A stretch of 10,305 nt of DNA from Anaerolineae bacterium (GTDB lineage: Bacteria; Chloroflexota; Anaerolineae; Aggregatilineales; Phototrophicaceae): positions 1-10,305 of the forward strand of contig JADLHH010000293.1 in the NCBI GenBank assembly GCA_020848855.1, written 5' to 3'. The notes under the pieces were generated by a model, which was not told the DNA's origin, did not search any database, and worked only from the letters and a program-made list of their open reading frames with translations. The translations under genes were made by a program, and so were the position numbers. Numbering within the stretch: position 1 is the first letter of the stretch; every line of letters starts with the position of its first letter. Of this stretch, positions 4,972 through 10,305 are shown piece after piece.

Positions 4972-6846
4972 ATGATCCTATTCGTCATGTTCATCTTCGG
5001 CGCGGTGGTGATTGGCGCGGGGGCAATGCTTGCGCCCGCCTGGCCGACGCATCAGCCGCGCGTGGCGCTGGCGGCGGCGCTGGCGCTCGGCGTGGTGATC
5101 GGCGGGGCGCTGTTCTGGGCGATGCTGTTCGGCTGGAACACGCTGGTGGTCGACTACCTGCTGTTCGCGCTGGTGTCGAGCATCTTCCTGTTCGGGACGC
5201 TGTCTTATGGGCAGAAGCGCGCCGAAGCGCGCGGCGAAGTGCTGCTCGACGCCGACCAGGGCTGGACGAGCGGACGCGACCTGCTGCTGTTCGGCTTCGC
5301 GGCGCTGGTGTTCATCATCCCGGCGCTGATCGCGCCCGTGCCGCTCGACACCGACGCGCAGGGCTTCGGCTATCTGGCGCTGACGGCGCGGCTGGGCGGC
5401 GGCTTCGACACGCTCGCGCCGTTCCACCCGGAGATCACCTACCTGTACTCGCCCGGCTTCCCGGCGCTGGTCGCCTACCTGAGCCACCAGCTCGGCTTGG
5501 GGATTCAGATGGTCGAGATGGGAACGGCGGTGGTGTTCGGGCTGCTGCTAGTCTGGCTGGCATACGACCTCGGCTCGGAGCTGCAGGATAAGCGGCTGGG
5601 GCGGGCGATGGCGCTCGCCATGCTCGGCGGCGTCGGGCTGTTCACCGCCTTCATGGATTCGCATTACACGACGCTGCTGGCGCTGGTGTTCGCGCTGGCA
5701 TTCGTGACCTTCGTCATTCGGTATCTGCGCGAGCGGCTGCCGGGCGACGCGGTCGCTGCCGGGCTGATGCTGGGCGCGGTAGTGATCAGCCACCCGGACA
5801 CGACGATCATCCTGGCGCTGGGCTACGTGCCCTGGCTGGCGACGATGTGGCTGGGCAAGCCGCGCCCGGCGCTCAAAACGTGGCTGGTGCTGCTGATCGG
5901 CGTGCCGGTGGTGGGCGCGCTGGCGATCTCGCCGTGGCTGGTGCACGTGCGCGACCTGCTGGGCGCGGAGATCGTGTCGCCGTTCGAGCGTGACCCGTCA
6001 TACTGGCAGGTGATGATCACCTATCACGGCATCCTGATCGTGCCGCTGGCGCTGCTGGGGGCGGTCATCGGGCTGCGGCGGCGCAGCCAGGCGGCGATCC
6101 TGTCGGTCGTCTGGTTGATTTTGATCCTCGACTTCTCGACCACCGGCATCCTGCCGAGCCTGTTCCCCTGGCTGCCGATCCTGCGCTACGACTACCCGTT
6201 CAGCCTCGCCTGGCACGGTCCCATCATCCCGTACACGATTCTCGGCGGCACGAGCATCCTGTGGCTGTGGGATCGCTTCGCCGAGGCGCGATTAGGCGTG
6301 CTGCTGCACCGCGCTGCGCCCGCCCTGCTGGTCGGCGTGAGCGCGCTGGCGCTGGTCGGGCTGGCGGTCAGCCCGCAGATTATCGAGATCAGCAAGGATC
6401 AGGTCGGCTTCTTCGGCGCGTTCTCGTCGGCGGCGGACGTGGCGGCGATGGAGTGGATCAAGGCGAACACGCCCGAAGACGCGCGGGTGCTGAATTACCC
6501 GGTGGCGCACGAGGGCGACTGGGTTCCGGTGATCAGCGAGCGGGACAGCGTGTATTTCCGCCCGCAGCCGTTCTTTCACGGGACGGAATCGGTCGAAGCC
6601 GAGCAGCAGGCGATGCTGGCGTTCTGGCAGAACCCGGCAGACCCCGCCAACGCCGATCTGCTGCGCGCGGCAAACATCGGCTACGTAATCGTGCCGCAGA
6701 TCGTCGCCAACCCGAACAGCATTGAGACGATGGTGCGCTGGCGCGTCCCGGTGGAGGAAGTGGCGATGCAGTCGCCGGTGAGCGACGCGCCGTATCTGGA
6801 ACTGGTATTCGAGCAGGACGGCGCGGCGGTGTGGGCGGTGAGGTAA
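4972..6846 (+). CDS. Polytopic membrane protein, probable GT-C-fold glycosyltransferase
   Basis: This 624-residue protein has about 12-14 hydrophobic helices between residues 1 and 470 and a soluble C-terminal domain (about 485-624). The first large outer loop carries LDTDAQGFGYLALTARLGGG (125-144), with Asp126 and Asp128 where GT-C enzymes place catalytic aspartates. Other loop motifs are YLYSPGFPALVAYL (157-170), FMDSHY (227-232) and ISHPDTT (272-278). The C-terminal domain has MEWIKANTPEDARVLNYP and ERDSVYFRPQPFFHG, a pattern common after the membrane part of such proteins, where it faces the outside. GT-C enzymes move sugars from polyprenyl-phosphate donors to lipids or proteins. Donor and acceptor cannot be read here. 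No strong ribosome site precedes the ATG at 4972; Met6 (4987) is an alternative start. It converges on hicB with a 15-base gap and has no glycan genes beside it. Confidence 0.75.
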   Translation: MILFVMFIFGAVVIGAGAMLAPAWPTHQPRVALAAALALGVVIGGALFWAMLFGWNTLVVDYLLFALVSSIFLFGTLSYGQKRAEARGEVLLDADQGWTSGRDLLLFGFAALVFIIPALIAPVPLDTDAQGFGYLALTARLGGGFDTLAPFHPEITYLYSPGFPALVAYLSHQLGLGIQMVEMGTAVVFGLLLVWLAYDLGSELQDKRLGRAMALAMLGGVGLFTAFMDSHYTTLLALVFALAFVTFVIRYLRERLPGDAVAAGLMLGAVVISHPDTTIILALGYVPWLATMWLGKPRPALKTWLVLLIGVPVVGALAISPWLVHVRDLLGAEIVSPFERDPSYWQVMITYHGILIVPLALLGAVIGLRRRSQAAILSVVWLILILDFSTTGILPSLFPWLPILRYDYPFSLAWHGPIIPYTILGGTSILWLWDRFAEARLGVLLHRAAPALLVGVSALALVGLAVSPQIIEISKDQVGFFGAFSSAADVAAMEWIKANTPEDARVLNYPVAHEGDWVPVISERDSVYFRPQPFFHGTESVEAEQQAMLAFWQNPADPANADLLRAANIGYVIVPQIVANPNSIETMVRWRVPVEEVAMQSPVSDAPYLELVFEQDGAAVWAVR

Positions 6847-6861
6847 GCGAGGTAATCGCGC

Positions 6862-7101
6862 TCAGGGGTTGGCGAAAGCGCCGGTCGGCTCCGGGATCGG
6901 ATGCCCATATTCCAGGGCGACTTCCAGCCAGCCTTCTTTCGCTTCTTCGATCATCTGGTGGAGTTCGTCCCAGGTTTCTGCCTGAGTCATGCAGCCGGGG
7001 AGTTCCTTGACGCGCGCGACGTACCCGCCATCATCCTGATCGGGAATGATTTCGATGGTGTAAGGAAGCGCGAGATAGTATTCAAGTGTTTTAGGGGGCA
7101 T
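6862..7101 (-). CDS. hicB: HicB-family antitoxin
   Basis: The 79-residue protein has the HicB partial RNase-H-like fold: YTIEIIPDQDDGGYVARVKELPGC (14-37), then TQAETWDELHQMIEEAKEGWLEVALEYG and a terminal IPEP. In type II HicAB systems HicB binds and masks the HicA mRNA interferase and often represses the operon. This copy stops right after the fold and has no separate helix-turn-helix or ribbon-helix-helix domain, so self-repression would need another means. AGGAG (7109-7113) lies 7 bases before the ATG, an excellent ribosome site. It is second in a toxin-first operon, 14 bases after hicA. Confidence 0.9.
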   Translation of the reverse strand: MPPKTLEYYLALPYTIEIIPDQDDGGYVARVKELPGCMTQAETWDELHQMIEEAKEGWLEVALEYGHPIPEPTGAFANP

Positions 7102-7108
7102 ACGTCAT

Positions 7109-7113
7109 CTCCT
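7109..7113 (-). promoter_or_regulatory. Strong ribosome binding site of hicB
   Basis: AGGAG on the minus strand lies 7 bases before the hicB ATG, within the 14-base gap after the hicA stop. It is much stronger than anything before hicA, which would favour antitoxin over toxin synthesis from the shared transcript. Confidence 0.6.
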
Positions 7114-7115
7114 GT

Positions 7116-7373
7116 TTAGTTCCCTTCTTCAGGAAACAGCGCGTCGAGCAACTCGATGCAGTCTTTAACATACTGCGGTTTCACAGAATTTCCGTGCAGC
7201 GGCACAACCATAATCGCCTGTGTGCCCTCGTGCTGGTACTGAAAAAAGTGATGACTGCCCTTGATACGCACCAGTGTAAACCCAAACTGTATCAACAGGG
7301 TTTCCAAATCCCCGAATTTGACGCCTTTAGGATTGTTCTTGAGCTTTCTACGGAGTTTGTCGCGTTTGCTCAT
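7116..7373 (-). CDS. hicA: HicA-family mRNA interferase toxin
   Basis: The product is 85 residues from the ATG at 7373. It has the small double-stranded-RNA-binding-like fold of HicA: FGDLETLLIQFGFTLVRIKGSHHFFQYQ, then IMVVPLHGNSVKPQYVKDCIELLD. In HicA toxins the conserved histidine in the GSH motif is catalytic and cuts mRNA; here it is His41, followed by a second His42. PLHG (58-61) is also typical. The N-terminus is about 15 residues longer and more basic than in many HicA proteins. An in-frame TTG at 7400 would add nine residues but lies about 10 bases from the predicted transcript start, so ATG is preferred. No clear ribosome site precedes it. It is first in the operon with hicB. Confidence 0.87.
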   Translation of the reverse strand: MSKRDKLRRKLKNNPKGVKFGDLETLLIQFGFTLVRIKGSHHFFQYQHEGTQAIMVVPLHGNSVKPQYVKDCIELLDALFPEEGN

Positions 7374-7417
7374 CGCATCGGCTTCGAAGTATATCCGCAA
7401 TCACGGGCGCTAACGAC

Positions 7418-7445
7418 ATTATTTGCCGACTACCTGAACAACCAA
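7418..7445 (-). promoter_or_regulatory. Candidate hicAB promoter
   Basis: On the minus strand TTGGTT (7440-7445) and AATAAT (7418-7423) are separated by 16 bases. Transcription would begin near 7410 and give a leader of about 37 bases before the hicA ATG. No obvious operator palindrome was seen. Confidence 0.45.
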
Positions 7446-7530
7446 TAAATCCTCGCGCCTCAGTCCCGTAAGAACCCGGCGCCGCGCCCGCTCTGAAATT
7501 TCATCACACGACAACAGGAGAACAGCGCCA

Positions 7531-7815
7531 ATGGCAAAAGCCATCTGGAACGGCGCGGTGCTGGCGGAAAGCGACCAGACCATCGTCGTCGAAGGCAACC
7601 ACTACTTCCCGCCCGACGCCATCAACCGCACCTACTTCCGACCGAGCGACATGCACACCACCTGTCACTGGAAGGGGCTGGCGAGCTACTACAACGTCGA
7701 GGTGGACGGCAAGATCAATCCCAACGCCGCCTGGTATTACCCGACGCCGAAAGACGCCGCCCGGCAGATCACCGGGTATATCGCTTTCTGGAAGGGTGTG
7801 AGGGTCGAGGCGTAA
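7531..7815 (+). CDS. DUF427 domain protein
   Basis: The 94-residue protein is a single DUF427 domain. The family signature is clear: AIWNGAVLAESD, then YFPPDAINRTYFRPSD (25-40), TTCHWKGLASYY (43-54), WYYPTPKDAARQITGYIAFW (68-87) and a final short strand. Cys45-His46-Trp47-Lys48-Gly49 is the most conserved block. The domain is small and beta-rich and occurs across bacteria and fungi. No reaction is established, though the conserved Cys, His and Trp suggest a pocket. Length is normal. AGGAG lies about 10 bases before the ATG. A plus-strand gene with no obvious partner, it is followed by a possible terminator and another GTAGGGGC repeat. Confidence 0.92.
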   Translation: MAKAIWNGAVLAESDQTIVVEGNHYFPPDAINRTYFRPSDMHTTCHWKGLASYYNVEVDGKINPNAAWYYPTPKDAARQITGYIAFWKGVRVEA

Positions 7816-7821
7816 ACGCCT

Positions 7822-7850
7822 GTAGGGGCAGACCCGTGTGCGCCCTTTTT
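7822..7850 (+). terminator. Possible terminator formed from a GTAGGGGC repeat arm
   Basis: GTAGGGGCAGACCCGTGT (7822-7839) is followed by GCGCCC and five Ts (7846-7850). GGGGCA can pair with TGCGCCC with one bulge, giving a short stem before the T run, seven bases after the DUF427 stop. The 18-base arm recurs inverted at 8609-8626, so it is also part of a dispersed repeat. The stem is short, hence modest confidence. Confidence 0.4.
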
Positions 7851-7901
7851 GATTCCTGCAACGATTCAGCGCGGCGCTGCGTACAGATTCCAGATGACAG
7901 C

Positions 7902-7906
7902 GGAGG
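7902..7906 (+). promoter_or_regulatory. Ribosome binding site that fixes the start of the small membrane protein
   Basis: GGAGG lies 5 bases before the ATG at 7912. A longer reading from TTG at 7849 lacks such a site and begins inside the preceding repeat and T-run. Confidence 0.65.
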
Positions 7907-7911
7907 ATGTT

Positions 7912-8340
7912 ATGCGCGAACGTGCCGCAGCAACCATTTTTATGTGGATCGCCCAGGCGATCTCCGTCGGGCTGATACTGAACAGCCTTCGATATACGGA
8001 ACTTGTCCAAAGTCCGGTCAACCCCGGTGAGCTGGTCGCGCAGACGATGCTCGTCTCCGGTCAGTGGCAGCTTGCCACGGCGGTGCTGCTGTTCTTCCTG
8101 ATCATGGGCGCGGTCGCCGCGACAATCGCTATCTGGCAGAGTGCGCCGCGCACCGACGACGCGAAGGCGATGCGAGCGACGGAGAAAGCCAAGCGCGATA
8201 ACCGCGACGCGCGCATCAAGCGGCTGCTGGCGACGATGGACGACGAGGAGCTTGACGCGCTGGAACAGCAGCGGCTCAGCGACAGCCGCGACGATGAAGA
8301 CCGGCTCTCGCTGGAAGCGCTGCTGCGCAAGCGCAACTGA
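7912..8340 (+). CDS. Small two-helix membrane protein with charged cytoplasmic tail
   Basis: I do not recognise a named family. The 142-residue product has two hydrophobic helices (about 7-26 and 54-75) joined by a 27-residue loop. A strongly charged tail follows, with alternating basic and acidic helices: RIKRLLATMDDEELDALEQQ (101-120), then DDEDRLSLEALLRKR. A Leu-Leu-x-x-Met-Asp-Asp-Glu-Glu-Leu pattern like this is a common short helical motif in small bacterial membrane proteins and probably mediates oligomerisation. With both helices spanning, both ends would be on the same side, most likely the cytoplasm given the basic tail. The start is set by the GGAGG site. The gene lies between two inverted 18-bp repeat arms. 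Coding potential is well supported; function is unknown. Confidence 0.72.
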   Translation: MRERAAATIFMWIAQAISVGLILNSLRYTELVQSPVNPGELVAQTMLVSGQWQLATAVLLFFLIMGAVAATIAIWQSAPRTDDAKAMRATEKAKRDNRDARIKRLLATMDDEELDALEQQRLSDSRDDEDRLSLEALLRKRN

Positions 8341-8378
8341 GAGCGGATCGACCCCAGTGAAGTCGGGCAGACATACGG

Positions 8379-8608
8379 AGGCTTGTCCGAAAATTATGGC
8401 ATTGAACATCTCCCCTCACCCCGCTCAACACATGGCTTGGCACTTTCGTTGACCAGTCCCGCTCCCCCGTAAATCAGGCGCGGGACAACGCCCAGGATGC
8501 GCCCCTTCTCCCCGCCTGCGTAATCCAACCGCAGGTTGGACGAGAAGGGGGTGGGGGTTGAAGGGGTTTGGGCAGATTCTCCCCGCAGGTGACTTTTCGG
8601 ACAAGCCT
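8379..8608. mobile_element. 230-bp MITE-like element with perfect 15-bp terminal inverted repeats
   Basis: AGGCTTGTCCGAAAA (8379-8393) is the exact reverse complement of 8594-8608. The interior has no coding capacity and carries the palindromic block at 8412-8566. This fits a non-autonomous element mobilised in trans by a transposase not present here. No certain target duplication was found, so direct evidence of transposition is lacking. Confidence 0.65.
8412..8566. repeat. Palindromic intergenic element with GCA-triloop hairpin (copy 2)
   Basis: The motif order is that of 4699-4850: CCCCTCACCCC (8412-8422), a GTCCCGC/GCGGGAC stem (8456-8462 with 8480-8486), CTTCTCCCC, then TCCAACC-GCA-GGTTGGA (8524-8540) and a G-rich closing arm. 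Stem sequences differ from copy 1 but pairing is kept, which suggests selection or copying for structure. Confidence 0.7.
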
Positions 8609-8626
8609 ACACGGGTCTGCCCCTAC
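8609..8626. repeat. 18-bp inverted copy of the GTAGGGGC repeat arm
   Basis: ACACGGGTCTGCCCCTAC is the exact reverse complement of 7822-7839. It directly abuts the right end of the 230-bp element. The pair brackets about 805 bases that contain the small membrane protein gene. Confidence 0.7.
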
Positions 8627-8847
8627 CCAAAAGCGTCCGCGCGGCGTCTTTAGCCCAACGGCGTGCCCCCAACCGGCTGATCAAGCGGAAGCCGCGCCAG
8701 CCGCCGATTCTTGGCGAAATTGCCCATCCCGGTCAATAATCTTCCATATCTCTTGCCAGAAACGCAGCGCGGAACGCAGGCGGTTCGGGTTCCGGCTTCG
8801 GCGCTGGCTATCCGTGATGACGACACTTAGTTTAAGGAGAAATTCTT

Positions 8848-9852
8848 ATGGCAAGACCCGTCACGTTATTTACCGGGCAGTGGGCAGACCTGCCGCTGGA
8901 AACGCTGGCAGAGAAAGCCGCCGGGTTCGGCTACGATGGGCTGGAACTCGCCTGCTGGGGCGACCACTTCGAAGTCGACAAGGCGCTCGCCGACGACGGC
9001 TACGTCCAGAGCCGGTGGGATATCCTGAACAGGCACGGCTTGAAATGCTTCGCCATCAGCAACCATCTCGTCGGGCAGTGTGTGAGCGACGCCGTCATCG
9101 ACGAGCGGCACAAGAGCATCCTGCCGCCGCGTCTGTGGGGCGACGGCGACCCCGAAGGCGTGCGCCGCCGCGCCGCGCAGGAAATGGCGGATACCGCCCG
9201 CGCCGCCGCGAAATTCGGCGTAAAGGTGGTCAACGGCTTCACCGGCAGCCCGGTGTGGCACCTGATCTACCGCTTCCCGCCGACGACCGACGCGATGGTC
9301 GACGCCGGCTACCGCGACTTCGCCGACCGCTGGAACCCGATCCTCGACGTGTACGACTAAGTGGGCGTGCGCTTCGCGCTGGAAGCCCACCCCAGCGAGA
9401 TTGCCTACGACATTTACACGGCAGAAAAGACGCTGGCGGCGCTGAACCACCGCCCGGCGTTCGGCTTCAACTTCGACCCCAGCCACTTCATCCACCAGTT
9501 GTTCAACCCGGTCGAGTTCATCGAGCGCTTCCCCGACCGCATCTACCACGTCCATGTGAAGGACTCGAAAGTCCGGCTGAACGGGCGCAGCAGCATCCTC
9601 GGCTCGCACCTGAATTTCGGCGACCCGCGCCGGGGCTGGGATTTCATCTCGGTGGGGCGCGGCGACATGGATTTGGAGGCGATCATCCGCATCCTGAACC
9701 GGGTGGGCTACGACGGTCCGCTGTCGGTCGAGTGGGAAGATGTCGGCATGGATCGGGAGCACGGGGCGCGCGAAGCCGCCGAGTTCATCCGCAAGACCGA
9801 TTTCGCGCCGTCGTCGGTCGCCTTCGACGCGGCATTCGCCAGCAAGGAATGA
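8848..9852 (+). pseudogene. Sugar phosphate isomerase/epimerase (TIM barrel), interrupted by in-frame TAA
   Basis: Read through one stop at 9358-9360, this frame gives about 333 residues of a xylose-isomerase-like TIM-barrel protein (AP-endonuclease-2 superfamily). Members are metal-dependent isomerases or epimerases of sugars and inositols. N-terminal motifs are [28 protein letters not shown] and [18 protein letters not shown]. After the stop come FALEAHPSEIAYD, FGFNFDPSHFIHQ, YHVHVKDSK and LSVEWEDVGMD. The likely metal ligands Glu179, Asp210, His236 and Glu295 all follow the stop, so the 170-residue 5' product should be inactive. The 3' part keeps the same frame and codon style and has no ribosome site before its GTG at 9361. 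AAGGAG precedes the first ATG by 8 bases, so initiation looks intact. A recent nonsense mutation or a single-base sequencing error is most likely; separate annotation as 8848-9360 and 9361-9852 is the alternative. Confidence 0.82.
9358..9360 (+). other. In-frame TAA interrupting the epimerase gene
   Basis: The sequence around it encodes ILDVYD, stop, VGVRFALE. Relatives of this family, from memory, tend to have a Glu-Val-Gly here, so a single GAA-to-TAA change would explain it. TAA also ends other genes in the window (HEAT, GT-C-like, hicA, DUF427), so the codon is not globally reassigned. Confidence 0.75.
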
Positions 9853-9854
9853 GA

Positions 9855-9940
9855 AGCGGTCAGCCATCAGCGGTTAGCTTTCAGCGAAAAACGAAGTGCT
9901 GCATAGCTAATCACCGCTGCTTCGGGTTTTGCTGACCGCT
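9855..9940. repeat. 86-bp hairpin-forming repeat just after the epimerase stop; possible terminator
   Basis: AGCGGTCAGC (9855-9864) and GCTGACCGCT (9931-9940) are perfect inverse copies. Inside, AGCGGTTAGCT pairs imperfectly with AGCTAATCACCGCT. It starts two bases after the TGA of the epimerase gene. It lacks a terminal T run, so termination is uncertain, but stable folding is likely. Confidence 0.55.
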
Positions 9941-9941
9941 G

Positions 9942-10140
9942 AGAGCGTGTTTGTAAAGACGCAGATTACATCATCTTCTCGCTTCTACCCCACCCCTCGA
10001 CGCTGCGCGTCGTTCCCCTCCCCGAATTCAAGGAGGGGGGAAATCAGGGTGCAGCGCGGTGTTCTTAGCCCTTCTCCCCTGAATTCGGGGGGGAAGGGTT
10101 GGGTTGAGGGGGTAAACCTGTGCTTTTGCAAACACGCTCT
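9942..10140. mobile_element. About 199-bp MITE-like element with terminal inverted repeats
   Basis: AGAGCGTGTTTG (9942-9953) is the exact inverse of 10129-10140, and the match continues inward with one mismatch. The interior is non-coding. It has a CGACGC-TGC-GCGTCG hairpin (9998-10012), two C/G-rich arms each with GAATTC, and GGGTTGGGTTGAGGGGG near the right end. The design resembles the 8379-8608 element but with different ends. Confidence 0.6.
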
Positions 10141-10149
10141 GAGTGCTGA

Positions 10150-10211
10150 GAAAATACAGGGCTTTCGCACGTAGGGGCGTAACATGTTACGCCCCTACGT
10201 GCGAAAATACA
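10150..10211. repeat. Perfect 44-bp palindrome flanked by GAAAATACA direct repeats
   Basis: Positions 10163-10184 and 10185-10206 are perfect 22-base inverse arms centred on ACATGT, containing GTAGGGGC and GCCCCTAC. GAAAATACA occurs at 10150-10158 and 10203-10211, the second copy overlapping the right arm. The direct repeats could be a target duplication made when the palindrome inserted. It could also act as a terminator for the minus-strand gene ending at 10255. Confidence 0.7.
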
Positions 10212-10254
10212 TTTGATGCCGGGTAAGGATAATCTCTTGACGCCGAAAATATAC

Positions 10255-10305
10255 TTATCGCTCGTCTTTCACAATCACCAGCCCGTCGGCAATTTCGAGA
10301 ACGTG
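10255..10305 (-). CDS. C-terminal end of an unidentified gene (partial)
   Basis: The minus strand reads HVLEIADGLVIVKDER and then TAA at 10255-10257. The rest lies beyond the window. The alternating hydrophobic pattern and ADGLVIV phrase look like a genuine protein end, of the kind seen at C-termini of ATPase subunits among others. Sixteen residues are too few to name a family. Confidence 0.45.
   Translation of the reverse strand, partial: HVLEIADGLVIVKDER

Larger units (their letters stand above)
8341..8847. other. Intergenic region with inverted-repeat element and unexplained 3' half
   Basis: The left part holds the 230-bp inverted-repeat element (8379-8608) and an 18-base repeat arm (8609-8626). 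In the right part (about 8627-8847) I found no convincing gene, promoter or repeat. Two short open frames on the minus strand lack a start or ribosome site. It may be decayed sequence or a long leader of the epimerase gene. Confidence 0.6.

Noticed and set aside
7849..7911. TTG-initiated extension of the small membrane protein
   Set aside because: It starts in the T run of a repeat/terminator structure, and the ATG at 7912 has an ideal GGAGG site.
8650..8845. Two open frames on the minus strand upstream of the epimerase (one ending at 8650, one at 8681), the latter with a plausible-looking FWQEIWKIIDRDG stretch
   Set aside because: The first has only a GTG start without a ribosome site, the second has no start codon at all, and both are under 60 codons in GC-rich DNA where such frames arise by chance.
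9358..9360. TAA as a reassigned sense codon
   Set aside because: Several other genes in the window end properly with TAA, so global reassignment is not supported.
9361..9852. The 3' half of the epimerase as an independent gene starting with GTG
   Set aside because: No ribosome site precedes the GTG, it begins directly after the stop in the same frame, and it would lack the first half of the TIM barrel.
8568..9935. A 455-codon plus-strand open frame overlapping the epimerase gene
   Set aside because: It is Arg-rich, low in family-like sequence, begins in repeat DNA and shadows the epimerase frame, whose product has clear family motifs.
1..10305. tRNA, rRNA or riboswitch genes
   Set aside because: No cloverleaf, rRNA-like conserved stretch or recognisable riboswitch motif was seen; the structured intergenic segments are all explained by repeat families.

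Overview
The window is GC-rich bacterial chromosome. Evenly spaced single genes are separated by intergenic stretches crowded with short palindromic repeats. The gene set (DinB-like protein, MocR-type regulator, GT-C-like membrane protein, HicAB, DUF427, TIM-barrel epimerase) and the intergenic CCCTCACCCC and heptamer repeats suggest a Chloroflexota (Anaerolineae-like) genome. This placement is inference; no marker gene is present. The genes read as ordinary chromosomal accessory content, not a phage or plasmid.

Layout. Positions 1-115 hold the end of a repeat element. A DinB-superfamily gene (minus) and a MocR/PdxR-type GntR-aminotransferase gene (minus) follow, to 2349. AGGACTG heptamer repeats lie on both sides of the MocR gene. 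A membrane-anchored HEAT-repeat protein with a duplicated, cysteine-paired outer domain (2692-4032, plus) converges on a DUF1905/YdeI-OmpD-type gene (4039-4488, minus). A 483-bp repeat-rich gap leads to a 624-residue polytopic GT-C-like membrane protein (4972-6846, plus), which converges on a hicA-hicB toxin-antitoxin pair (7373-6862, minus). A DUF427 gene and a small two-helix membrane protein follow (plus). A 507-bp gap holds a 230-bp inverted-repeat element. Next comes a sugar phosphate isomerase/epimerase gene interrupted by one in-frame TAA (8848-9852). A dense repeat cluster ends the window, together with the last 16 codons of a minus-strand gene.

How it works together. The only evident operon is hicA-hicB; the other genes look monocistronic and belong to unrelated processes. 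The strongest signals beyond the genes are (1) the interrupted epimerase, whose remaining 5' half lacks every predicted metal ligand; (2) the internal duplication in the HEAT/membrane protein; and (3) several families of non-autonomous palindromic elements. The repeats include variable-stem hairpins with a fixed GCA/TGC triloop, GTAGGG-headed palindromes like REP sequences, and three short elements with terminal inverted repeats. No transposase, CRISPR array, tRNA or rRNA was seen.
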